This document shows positions 29,303 through 39,930 of a DNA stretch of 64,000 nt, one piece after another. The notes under the pieces were generated by a model, which saw nothing but the letters and a program-made list of their open reading frames with translations, made no database searches and was not told the DNA's origin. The stretch comes from Gordonia amarae NBRC 15530 (GTDB taxonomy: Bacteria; Actinomycetota; Actinomycetes; Mycobacteriales; Mycobacteriaceae), in contig NZ_BAED01000004.1 in the NCBI RefSeq assembly GCF_000241345.1, forward strand, positions 1 through 64,000, given 5' to 3'. The position numbers were made by a program, and so were the translations under genes. Each line of letters begins with the position of its first letter. The first letter of the stretch is position 1.

Positions 29303-31212
29303 ATGTCACAGCTCACAGATTCCCTCGACGAGGCGTACCGGAAGTGGTCCTCGTCCGCGGCTGCCGTCCTGGCCAAGTCGCGTCGTGTCGAGGTCGACGA
29401 ACTTCCGGGAGATGCGGAGTCGTTGCTCGCGACGACCACCGCCGACGGGCTGACGATCCGTCCTCTGTACACGCGGAAGGACGAGACGGCCGAGCCCGGA
29501 CTGCCCGGCGAGTACCCGTTCGTCCGGGGTGCCGACCCGCACCGCGACGTGAACGTCGGCTGGCGGGTCACCGAGCGCTTCGGCGACGGCGAAACCCGTT
29601 CCGCCGCAGAGGTCAACGAGGCGATCCTCGACGCCTTCGTCAACGGCGCGAGCGGTCTGTGGCTGGCCGTAGGCGACGGTGTGGCGGCCTCGGACCTCGC
29701 CGAGATCCTCACCGGCGTGTACCTCGACCTGATCCCGGTCACCCTCGACGCCGGCGCCGACGCGGTCGCCGCCTCGCGGGCGTACCTGGAGTTGCGTCGC
29801 ACCGCGCAGGAGGCCCCGGTCGCCGCCCGGCCGACCGCGGCCACCACCGGATCGCTCGGTCTGTCCCCGCTGACGGCGACCTTCTCCGGGCGGCCGACCA
29901 TCACCGCGGCCGAGGCCACCGGGCTCGCCGCCGAACTCGTCGAGTCGGGTCAGGCGATCCGCGCCTTCCGCGTCGACGGGGCCGACTTCGCCACCGCCGG
30001 CGCCGACGACAGCCTGCAACTGGCGCTGACCGTCGCCGCGGCGCTGGGACACCTGCGCGATCTCACCGCCGCCGGAATCTCGGCCTCGAAGGCACTGGCA
30101 CAGTTGACGTTCGCCGTGTCGGCCGACGACAACCAGTTCGCCACCATCGCCAAGTTCCGGGCGCTGCGCAAGATGTGGGCGCGGGTGGCCGACGTGGTGG
30201 GTGAACGTGAGGCGGGTGCCGCGATCACTCACGGCGTCACCGACCTGTCGATGCTGTCCCAGCGCGATCCGTGGGTGAACATGCTGCGCACCACCATCGC
30301 CGCGTTCGGCGCCGGTGTGGGCGGCGCCGACCAGGTCACCGTCCTCGGCTTCGACGCCGCGATCCCGGCCGACCTGCGCACCTCGGGTGCCCAGTTCTCC
30401 CGCCGTGTCGCCCGCAACACCCAGCTGCTGCTGCTGGAGGAATCCAACATCGGCCGCGTCATCGACCCGGCCGGCGGATCGTGGTTCGTCGAATCGCTCA
30501 CCGACGACCTCGCGGCGTCGGCGTGGAACATCTTCACCGAGATCGAAGGCCTCGGCGGCTACCGGGCCGCGCTCGACGCGGGCTGGATCGCAGACCGGGT
30601 GGGTGCGGCGCTGGCCGCCCGCGACGATGCGGTGGCACACCGCAAGACCGCGGTCACCGGTGTCAACGAGTTCCCCAACCTCGGCGAGAAACCCATCGAG
30701 CGTGCCCTCGCCGGCGACAGCGCCGTGGCCACCGGAACCCCGAAGCTGGCCCGCGTGGGCCGGGCGTTCGAGGGCCTGCGGGATCGTTCGGACGCTCGGC
30801 TGGAATCGGTCGGCGCCCGCCCGCAGGTGCTGATGATCCCGCTCGGGTCGGTCGCCGAACACAACGGCCGCACCACCTTCGTATCCAACCTGCTGGCCTC
30901 CGGCGGCATCGACGGCGTCAACCCCGGCCCGGTGACGGCTGAGGAGGTGGCCGCTCACGTCGCGAGCACCCCGACCTCGATCGGCGTCATCTGCGGCACC
31001 AAGAAGCGCTACACCGAGGACGGTCCGGCAGTACTCGCCGCCGCCCGCGCGGCGGGGCTCGCCACCGTGCTGCTGGCGGGTCCGCTCGCGGAGTGGCCCG
31101 ACCAGGACAACGCCCCCGACGGTTCGCTCAAGGCGGGAATCGACGCGATCTCCACCCTGACCGGCCTGGTGGATCAGCTTGACGCAACATCCGGTTCGAC
31201 AGGAGACCAGTC

Positions 31213-31216
<4 letters not shown>
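29303..31216 (+). CDS. mutA: Methylmalonyl-CoA mutase small subunit
   Basis: Non-catalytic beta-type subunit that pairs with MutB to convert succinyl-CoA and methylmalonyl-CoA. It is 637 residues and has the mutase barrel ([22 protein letters not shown]) but lacks the DxHxxG cobalamin motif in the C-terminal region, as expected for MutA. I chose ATG 29303 ([14 protein letters not shown]); GTG at 29276 is possible, with GGAGG 13 bp before 29303. It overlaps mutB by 4 bp (ATGA). Supplies or removes methylmalonyl-CoA in propionate metabolism and methyl-branched lipid synthesis. Confidence 0.93.
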
Positions 31217-33506
<2,290 letters not shown>

Positions 33507-33507
<1 letters not shown>

Positions 33508-34496
33508 TGGCACGCCGCCCGATTGACGTCGCAGCGTTGACCGAGGGGGTGCTCGCCGATCGCCGGGCCGATCTGGCCCGGGCGATCACCCTCGTCGAGT
33601 CGACACGGCCCGATCACCGCGAGGCAGCGCAGGAGATGCTGCTGGGGCTGACCCCGCATGCCGGAAAGTCGTTCCGTGTCGGCATCACCGGCGTACCGGG
33701 CGTCGGTAAATCGACCACTATCGAGACCCTCGGGATGCACCTGATCGAGCAGGGGCACAAGGTGGCGGTCCTGGCCGTCGACCCGTCGTCGACGCGTACC
33801 GGTGGTTCGATCCTCGGCGACAAGACCCGCATGGGCCGGTTGTCGGCGGAACAGAACGCGTACGTGCGGCCGTCGCCTACCTCGGGCACGCTCGGTGGGG
33901 TCACCAAGGCAACCCGAGAGACCATCGTGCTGGTCGAGGCCGCGGGATTCGATGTGGTGCTGGTGGAGACTGTGGGCGTGGGTCAGTCCGAGGTGGAGGT
34001 GGCCCGCATGGTCGACACCTTCACCTTCCTGACGCTGGCCCGCACCGGTGACTCACTGCAGGGCATCAAGAAGGGTGTGCTGGAACTCGCCGACGTGATC
34101 GTGGTGAACAAGGCCGACGGCAAACACCAGATCGAGGCGAAGGGCGCCGCGCGTGAACTGAAAGGCGCGCTCGGCCTGATCTACCCGCACGATGCGCTGT
34201 GGACACCGCCGGTGCTCACGATGAGCGCCATCGAGAACACCGGTGTCGACGGGTTCTGGAACGCGGTGCTCGACCACAATCGGGTACTGCGGGAGGCGGG
34301 GGAGTTCGACCGCCGCCGCACCCGTCAGCAGATCGACTGGATGTGGGCGATGGTGCAGGACACCGTATTGTCCCGGCTGGCCTCCAACGAGCGGGTCACC
34401 GATATCCGCAACGAGGTAGAGAAGTTCGTCGGCACAGGCGAATTGACGCCGGCGCTAGGCGCGCAGAAGCTGGTCGCGGCCTTCGACGGCAGCTGA
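33507..34496 (+). CDS. meaB: MeaB-type GTPase chaperone of methylmalonyl-CoA mutase
   Basis: G3E-family GTPase that loads and protects the cobalamin cofactor of the mutase (MMAA in humans). The 329 residues contain Walker A GVPGVGKSTTIE, the metal-binding DPSSTRTGGSILGDKTRM, switch region VETVGVGQSE, and the guanine motif VNKADG. The start codon shares one base with the mutB stop. It is the last gene of the mut operon and ends block A; a hairpin follows and the siderophore genes come next on the opposite strand. Confidence 0.96.
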
Positions 34497-34499
34497 ACC

Positions 34500-34514
34500 G
34501 GGCGGCGGCCGCCC
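34500..34514. terminator. Hairpin between convergent meaB and entA
   Basis: GGGCGGC (34500-34506) pairs with GCCGCCC (34508-34514). It lies in the 22-bp gap between two convergent stops and can serve both strands. No T-run follows, which is common in high-GC actinobacteria. Confidence 0.5.
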
Positions 34515-34518
34515 CGCG

Positions 34519-35259
34519 TCACATGTCGAGGGTGGCCCCGCCGTCGACCCGTAGGTCGTGGATGGTGATGTGCCGGGCCGCATCCGAGAGCAGGAAGACG
34601 ATCGTCGACGCGATATCGCCGGGTTCGGCTATGCGGCCCAACGGGATTCCGATGCGGAACTGGTCCGGCGTTCCGGCCAGGACCCGTTCGCGATCGGCGT
34701 CCGAGGTCCACATGCCGGTGAGCATCGGCGTCATCGTCGAGCCGGGGGACACCACGTTGACCCGGATCCCGTGACCGGCCACGGCGAGTCCGACGCTGCG
34801 CGCGTACGAGGTGGCCGCGGCCTTGGAAGCGGCGTACTCAGCCATCGCTGTGCGCGGGATCGGCGCGGCGTTGCTGGAGAGCACCACGATCGAGCCCGCG
34901 ACGCTGTGGGCGATCATCGCCTCGGTCGCGACATCGAGGGTATTGCGCACCCCGCCCGCGTTGACCGCCATGCACAGATCCCAGTCGTCGCTCATCACCC
35001 CGGCCGCGTGCACGAGCAGTTCGATCGGACCGTCGGCGGACTCGGTGGCCCGCCAGGCCTCGCGTACACCGCCCGGGTCGCGCACATCCACCGCGCGCAC
35101 GCTGCCGGAGGCCGCCTGATCCCAGGCACTGACGCGTGCGCCCGAAACGGTCAGGGCGGCCACGACGGCGCTGCCGATGCCGCCGGCGGCACCGGTCACC
35201 AGGACATGACGCCCCGTGACGCCCGGTACCACAGCGCCCGCCGGCACCGATCCGGTCAC
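34519..35259 (-). CDS. entA: 2,3-dihydro-2,3-dihydroxybenzoate dehydrogenase (EntA/DhbA)
   Basis: SDR enzyme that oxidises the dihydrodiol to 2,3-dihydroxybenzoate for catechol siderophores. The 246 residues hold the cofactor motif VTGAAGGIGSAVVAAL, the NAGG element (AVNAGGVRNTL) and the catalytic YAASKAA. SDR fold is seen directly; the specific role comes from the tight operon with entB (4-bp overlap) and divergent entE. Controlled through the iron box in front of entB. Confidence 0.88.
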   Translation of the reverse strand: MTGSVPAGAVVPGVTGRHVLVTGAAGGIGSAVVAALTVSGARVSAWDQAASGSVRAVDVRDPGGVREAWRATESADGPIELLVHAAGVMSDDWDLCMAVNAGGVRNTLDVATEAMIAHSVAGSIVVLSSNAAPIPRTAMAEYAASKAAATSYARSVGLAVAGHGIRVNVVSPGSTMTPMLTGMWTSDADRERVLAGTPDQFRIGIPLGRIAEPGDIASTIVFLLSDAARHITIHDLRVDGGATLDM

Positions 35260-35906
35260 TGCGCGGCGGCCCGCGCCGACGGCACCAGCGAGGAGAGCGC
35301 CTCGGCCGTCGAGAGCACCCGGCCCGCTCGCTTGGCGATGTAGGTGGCGGCCATCTCGTGCTCCTCGGCCGAGAAATCGCCGAGCGCGTCGTAGACGAAG
35401 AACGGCTCCACGTCGCCCATGAACGCCTCGGTGGCCGAGATCATGCAGCCCATGTGCGCGTACACGCCGACGACGATCAGCTGGTCACGGCCGTGATGGG
35501 CCAGCAGATGCCGCATGTCGGTGCGCTGGAAGCTCGAGTACCGCCACTTGGTGACCAAGATGTTGTGGTCGCGGACGGCGAGTTCGTCGACGATCTCCTC
35601 GTCGCGTCCCGAGGACAGGCCCTTGCCCCAGAAGTCGGCGAGGATCCCGCGGCGCGAGGGATGCTGATCGCCGGGCTGGGCGGTGAACACGACCGGTACC
35701 GAGGCCGTCTCGCACGCCTCCCGGATCGCGACCATGTTGGGCAGCGCGGTGGCCATCGGGTCGGCCGTCACGTCGTAGGCGTCGAGGAAGTAGCGCTGCA
35801 TGTCGTGCACCAGCAGGGCGACCCGGTTGACGTCGATGGTCCAGTTCACGTTCGTGGGGTACGGACCGGTGGGGACCGGATAAGGGGGGATCTTCGGAAT
35901 GGCCAC
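35256..35906 (-). CDS. entB: Isochorismatase without carrier domain (EntB/DhbB N-domain)
   Basis: Hydrolyses isochorismate to 2,3-dihydro-2,3-dihydroxybenzoate. The 216 residues open with the family hallmark [11 protein letters not shown], then [12 protein letters not shown] with the catalytic Asp, and [17 protein letters not shown]. The aryl carrier domain that follows in E. coli EntB (about 70 residues more) is absent, so loading of the aryl acid must use a separate carrier protein. GTG 35906 begins 4 bp from the iron box; a TACCCT -10 element 6 nt before it suggests a leaderless mRNA. Confidence 0.9.
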   Translation of the reverse strand: MAIPKIPPYPVPTGPYPTNVNWTIDVNRVALLVHDMQRYFLDAYDVTADPMATALPNMVAIREACETASVPVVFTAQPGDQHPSRRGILADFWGKGLSSGRDEEIVDELAVRDHNILVTKWRYSSFQRTDMRHLLAHHGRDQLIVVGVYAHMGCMISATEAFMGDVEPFFVYDALGDFSAEEHEMAATYIAKRAGRVLSTAEALSSLVPSARAAAQ

Positions 35907-35910
35907 ATAG

Positions 35911-35929
35911 TGAGGGTAGCCTCACCCAA
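35911..35929. promoter_or_regulatory. Iron box (IdeR/DtxR type) in the entB-entE divergent promoter
   Basis: TGAGGGTAGCCTCACCCAA matches 14 of 19 positions of the IdeR consensus TTAGGTTAGGCTAACCTAA. It fills nearly the whole 23-bp gap between the two start codons. TAGCCT (35917-35922) lies 7 nt before the entE GTG, and on the other strand TACCCT (complement of 35913-35918) lies 6 nt before the entB GTG. Both promoters therefore sit under one operator. Confidence 0.8.
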
Positions 35930-37510
35930 GTGAAGGTTGCACCGTGGCCCCAGGAGCTCATCGACCGTTATCGCGCCCAAGGACTGTGGCGTGGCGAAAC
36001 ATTCGACGACGTGCTGCGACAACGGGCGGCAGACCCGCAGGTCGCCACGCGCACCGCGGTGGTCGATGCCACCACGAGCCTCACCTACGCCGAACTCGAC
36101 GAGCACGTCGGCAGGCTCGCCGCCGGCCTGGTGGCACTGGGCGTCGGCCGTGACGACCGGGTGCTGCTGCAGATCCCCAACCAGGCCGAATACGTGATCG
36201 TGGTGTTCGCCCTGTTCCGGATGGGAGCGCTGCCGGTGTTCGGGCTGCCGGCACACCGCGAGAACGAGCTGGTGGGCATCGCGGGCGCGGCGGATGCCGT
36301 CGCCATCGTGTCCCCGCGTCGTATCGGGGCCGTCGACCATCGCGCGCTCGCCGAGTCGGTGGCCGCGCAGGTGCCGTCGGTGCGGCACCTCATCGACGTC
36401 GACGATCTGGCGTCGGTCTCCGCAGACCCGATCGAGCACGCGCGGTCCGATCCGTCGGAGATGGCGTTTCTGCAGCTCTCGGGCGGCAGCACCGGCATCC
36501 CGAAGCTGATCCCGCGCACCCACGACGACTACCTGTACAGCGTGATCCGCAGCAACGAGGTCTGCGGGGTCACCGCGGACACCGTGTACCTGGCCACGTT
36601 GCCGGTGGCGCACAACTTCCCGATGAGCTCACCCGGCATCCTCGGCGCCCTGTACGCGGGCGGAACCGTGGCGCTCACCGAATCACCGGCCCCGTCGGTG
36701 GCCTGGGAGATGGTGCAGCGCGCAGGGGTCACGATGACCGGCCTGGTGCCGCCGCTGGCCCGGCTGTGGACCGAAACCGCCGAGGCGGGCACCGACTTCG
36801 ACCTGTCGACATTGCGGACCGTGCTGGTCGGCGGGGCGCGCTGCCCCGACGAACTGGCCCGGCGCATCGGCCCGGCGCTCGGGGTGACACTGCAGCAGGT
36901 GTTCGGTATGGCCGAGGGCCTGGTCTGTTACACCCGCCTGGACGACCCCGAAGATGTGGTCACCTCCACGCAGGGCCGCCCGATGTCCGACGCCGACGAA
37001 CTGCGCCTGGTCACCGAGGACGGCGAGATCGTCACGGACGGTCCCGGCTTCCTCGAAACCCAGGGTCCGTACACGATCCGCGCCTACTGGGCCGACCGCA
37101 GCCCCGAATCGTTCGCACCCGACGGCTGGTACCGCACCGGCGACGTGGTGGAACTGACCCCCGAGGGCAACATGCTGGTCCGTGGCCGCGGCGGTGACCG
37201 GATCAACAGGGGCGGCGAGAAGGTCTCCGCCGAACAGCTCGAGGAGGAGTTGCTGGCACATCCGCTGGTCCGCGACGCGATCGTCGTGGCGGTGGCCGAC
37301 AAGTTCCTCGGCGAACGCACCTGCGCCTACGTGATCCCCGCAGACCCGGAGCAGCCGCCGACCCTGCCGGTGCTGCGCAAGTTCGTCCGCGAGGCGGGTC
37401 TGGCCGAATGGAAGCTGCCCGACGTGGTCAAGGTCATCGACGGGTTCCCCGAGACCGGGGTGGGCAAGGTCAGCCGCAAGCAGCTGCGGGAACTGCTCGC
37501 CCAGAACTGA
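35930..37510 (+). CDS. entE: (2,3-dihydroxybenzoyl)adenylate synthase (EntE/DhbE)
   Basis: Stand-alone adenylating enzyme that activates 2,3-dihydroxybenzoate (or salicylate) for siderophore assembly. It is 526 residues. The AMP-binding loop is SGGSTGIPKLIPRTH; LPVAHNFPMSSPG and GWYRTGDVVELTPEGN are typical of the EntE/MbtA clade, and the C-terminal lysine lies in GKVSRKQLRELL. The GTG start at 35930 directly abuts the iron box, so no ribosome binding site fits and a leaderless transcript is likely. No NRPS gene lies nearby. Confidence 0.93.
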   Translation: MKVAPWPQELIDRYRAQGLWRGETFDDVLRQRAADPQVATRTAVVDATTSLTYAELDEHVGRLAAGLVALGVGRDDRVLLQIPNQAEYVIVVFALFRMGALPVFGLPAHRENELVGIAGAADAVAIVSPRRIGAVDHRALAESVAAQVPSVRHLIDVDDLASVSADPIEHARSDPSEMAFLQLSGGSTGIPKLIPRTHDDYLYSVIRSNEVCGVTADTVYLATLPVAHNFPMSSPGILGALYAGGTVALTESPAPSVAWEMVQRAGVTMTGLVPPLARLWTETAEAGTDFDLSTLRTVLVGGARCPDELARRIGPALGVTLQQVFGMAEGLVCYTRLDDPEDVVTSTQGRPMSDADELRLVTEDGEIVTDGPGFLETQGPYTIRAYWADRSPESFAPDGWYRTGDVVELTPEGNMLVRGRGGDRINRGGEKVSAEQLEEELLAHPLVRDAIVVAVADKFLGERTCAYVIPADPEQPPTLPVLRKFVREAGLAEWKLPDVVKVIDGFPETGVGKVSRKQLRELLAQN

Positions 37511-37521
37511 CGCTGTCGTGC

Positions 37522-37547
37522 GGCGCCGGTCGTCAGTGGCCGGTGCC
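37522..37547. terminator. Hairpin between convergent entE and entS
   Basis: GGCGCCGG (37522-37529) pairs with CCGGTGCC (37540-37547), one G-T pair, 10-nt loop. It overlaps the last codons of entS and lies 12 bp after the entE stop, so it can act on both. Confidence 0.5.
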
Positions 37548-38828
37548 GTCGACCGGCTCAGGGGCGCTGTGCAGCGCCTCGACCCGGCGCAGCGAACCGA
37601 GCAGCGTCATCGCGATGACCGCGAGTACGAGCATCGTCAGGCCGTAGTAGACGATGGCGTCCGACGCCGACCAGATGGTGCCGTACACACCCGCGACCAG
37701 TGAGCCGACGGTGATACCGCCGACCTCCTGCGCGGTCCAAAGGCCGGTGATCCGGCCGAGGATCGGGCCGGGAGTGTGGTGCTGGATCAGCGAGAACCGC
37801 AGGATCTCCTGCACGGTGTCGCCGTACCCGCCCACCACCAGGATGACCAGCGCCACCACCAGCAGCGAGGTCAGGCCGAACAGGATGTGCAGGCAGAACA
37901 CCGCGACCAGCGCGCCGAGCAGCGTCAGGCCGGGTCTGCGAAGACCGGGCAGCCAACCGCTGGTGACCGCCGCGAGCAACGCACCCACCGCCATCGCCGC
38001 GTAGGCGAAGCCGATCGCCCGCTCGTCGCCGGAGAACCGTTCGTCGGCCAGCGCCGGGACCAGTGCGATGACACCGGCGCCGAGCATCGACAGCACCCCG
38101 ACGGCCATCACACCGCCGACCACCCGCTGGGTGCGCAGGAACACCCCGATCGACTGTGTGGACGGTCCGTCGGCGGAGTCCTCACCGTGTGGCCCTCCGG
38201 GCGCAGCATGGGGCGACGGCGGCATCGAGGGGAGCCCGGTCAGCAGCAGCACGGTGATCGCCGACAGTACGGTCGCGGCCGTGTAGGTCCAGCTCACGCC
38301 GACCGCATAGATGACCAGGCCGGCGATGCCGGGGGAGACCGCGGTGCCGATGCGGACCGAGATCGAGTTGAGCGCGCCGACCGCGACCATCTTCTCCTTC
38401 GGCAGCAGCGTCGGCAGCGACGCCATCAGCGCGGCGATCGACAGGGCACCGATGAGGCCGTCCGCGGCGGCGAACACGTACACCATCGTGAACAGGGGAT
38501 CACCGCCGAACACTCCGAACGCGTTGGCCGCCAGGCCCGCGAAGGCGAGCATCGCGCCCGTGCGTCCGATCAGGATCATGATCCGGCGGTCGTACTTGTC
38601 GGCGAGCGCCCCGCCGATGAGCATGCCGACGAAGGTGCTGATACCGGTGACGGCCGTCGCCCCACCCACATGCGCCGACGACGTCGTCAGGTCGTACATC
38701 TGGATCGGCACCGACACCATCAGCATCCCGATCCCGACAAGGGAGATCAGCCGGGCGGTGAAGATCCGGCGGAACGGTGCGCTCTCGCGCAACGGGGAGA
38801 GGTCGATCAGAATCGAACGGTCCGGCAC
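37533..38828 (-). CDS. entS: EntS-like MFS siderophore exporter
   Basis: Major facilitator protein, about 431 residues and 12 predicted membrane segments, resembling the enterobactin exporter EntS (LLIDLSPLR-type start, then RIFTARLISLVGIGMLMVSVP). The MFS loop ADKYDRRIMILIGR lies between helices 2 and 3. I prefer GTG 38828 (PDRSILIDLSPL): the ATG at 38846 lies inside the iron box, and a TAGGCT -10 element ends 7 nt before 38828, the same geometry as entE. Convergent with entE. Probably exports the catechol product. Confidence 0.85.
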   Translation of the reverse strand: MPDRSILIDLSPLRESAPFRRIFTARLISLVGIGMLMVSVPIQMYDLTTSSAHVGGATAVTGISTFVGMLIGGALADKYDRRIMILIGRTGAMLAFAGLAANAFGVFGGDPLFTMVYVFAAADGLIGALSIAALMASLPTLLPKEKMVAVGALNSISVRIGTAVSPGIAGLVIYAVGVSWTYTAATVLSAITVLLLTGLPSMPPSPHAAPGGPHGEDSADGPSTQSIGVFLRTQRVVGGVMAVGVLSMLGAGVIALVPALADERFSGDERAIGFAYAAMAVGALLAAVTSGWLPGLRRPGLTLLGALVAVFCLHILFGLTSLLVVALVILVVGGYGDTVQEILRFSLIQHHTPGPILGRITGLWTAQEVGGITVGSLVAGVYGTIWSASDAIVYYGLTMLVLAVIAMTLLGSLRRVEALHSAPEPVDGTGH

Positions 38829-38847
38829 AGAGGTTAGCCTAGCCATG
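38829..38847 (-). promoter_or_regulatory. Iron box (IdeR/DtxR type) before entS
   Basis: On the minus strand CATGGCTAGGCTAACCTCT matches 13 of 19 IdeR consensus positions, including an unbroken TAGGCTAACCT. The TAGGCT -10 (38836-38841) ends 7 nt before the entS GTG. The TAG of this -10 is also the stop codon of the upstream nucleoside hydrolase gene. Confidence 0.75.
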
Positions 38848-39930
38848 CTCCGGGGCCGGTTGGTGTGCCGGGGTGTGTCCGGCCGCGTGCACATCCCGCG
38901 CATAGCCACCGATCACGGCGATCAGTTCGGCGAACACCACCTCGACGTCGGTGCTCACAGCGATGCGGGCATTCGGTCCACCCGGCCACATCGACCGTTC
39001 GTCGGCCACCGTCATGCCGCGGGTCAGGGTGCCCTCGAGTTCGACGGCCACCCGCGCCGGGATCGTGCCGACCACTTCGGGCGACAGGGCGACCATCGCG
39101 GCGAACGGGTCGTGCAGGTGCGCGATGTAGCCCTCGTCGTGGTCGTGGTGGAACTCGAAGTAGAACCGCAGGGCATCCACCACGTACCGGATCACCGGAT
39201 TGTCCGAGCGCGACCGTACGCCCCGGGGGTCGGTCACGGCCGGGAGTTCGGCCGGGGTGCTGCCGGCTGCCTGGGCCAGGGCGAACACGTGCGCCGGGGT
39301 GAGCGCGATCGATTCGGTGATGTCGAGTGCGCACACGATCGGGTCGGCCGTTCCCGGCGCCGAGAACGCCGCGAACACCTCCGCCGCCGCCTCGGGATCG
39401 ACGCTCACATTCCATTCGGACACCGGGGTGGTGTTGCCGTGCGTGTGGAACGCCCCACCCATGATCACCAGCCGGCCCAGGCGTCCGGGCAGCTCCGGAT
39501 CCCGGCGGATGGCCGTCGCCAGCGAGGTCAGCGGACCGGTCACCAGACCCACCAGTGACCCGGGGAACCGCCGGGAGGCGTCGATCCAGGCGTCGGCGGC
39601 GTCGAGCCGGTGCGCGGCGGTGGTCGGAGCGGGTAGTTCGGCGTAGCCGACGCCGAGCGGGCCGTGGGTGTCCTCGGTGGTGCGCAGGTCGTCGGCCAGC
39701 GGGGTGGGTGCGCCCCGGTGCACGGGGATGTCGGTCCGCCCGCACAGTTCCAGCCACGCCAGGTTGTTCGTGGTCACCACGTCGACGGGCACGTTCCCGG
39801 CGGTGCTCGCCACCCCGACGAGGGTGACGTCGGGGCCGGATGTCTCGCGGCCCAGGAGATAGAGCAGTGCGAGCGAATCGTCGATACCGGTGTCGCAGTC
39901 GAAGAAGAGCGGGATCACCGGGCCATTCAA
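38839..39930 (-). CDS. Inosine/uridine-type nucleoside hydrolase
   Basis: Ribonucleoside hydrolase of the IunH family, 363 residues. The calcium-binding N-terminal motif is FFDCDTGIDDSLALLYLL, with the later GNVPVDVVTTNN and LVIMGGAFHTHGNTTPVSEWN. Salvages nucleosides to base and ribose; base preference cannot be read. The start is TTG 39930 directly after the stop of the kinase gene, or GTG 39918. Its stop codon overlaps the iron box of entS, so transcription of the two is intertwined although functions seem unrelated. Confidence 0.9.
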   Translation of the reverse strand: MNGPVIPLFFDCDTGIDDSLALLYLLGRETSGPDVTLVGVASTAGNVPVDVVTTNNLAWLELCGRTDIPVHRGAPTPLADDLRTTEDTHGPLGVGYAELPAPTTAAHRLDAADAWIDASRRFPGSLVGLVTGPLTSLATAIRRDPELPGRLGRLVIMGGAFHTHGNTTPVSEWNVSVDPEAAAEVFAAFSAPGTADPIVCALDITESIALTPAHVFALAQAAGSTPAELPAVTDPRGVRSRSDNPVIRYVVDALRFYFEFHHDHDEGYIAHLHDPFAAMVALSPEVVGTIPARVAVELEGTLTRGMTVADERSMWPGGPNARIAVSTDVEVVFAELIAVIGGYARDVHAAGHTPAHQPAPEHG

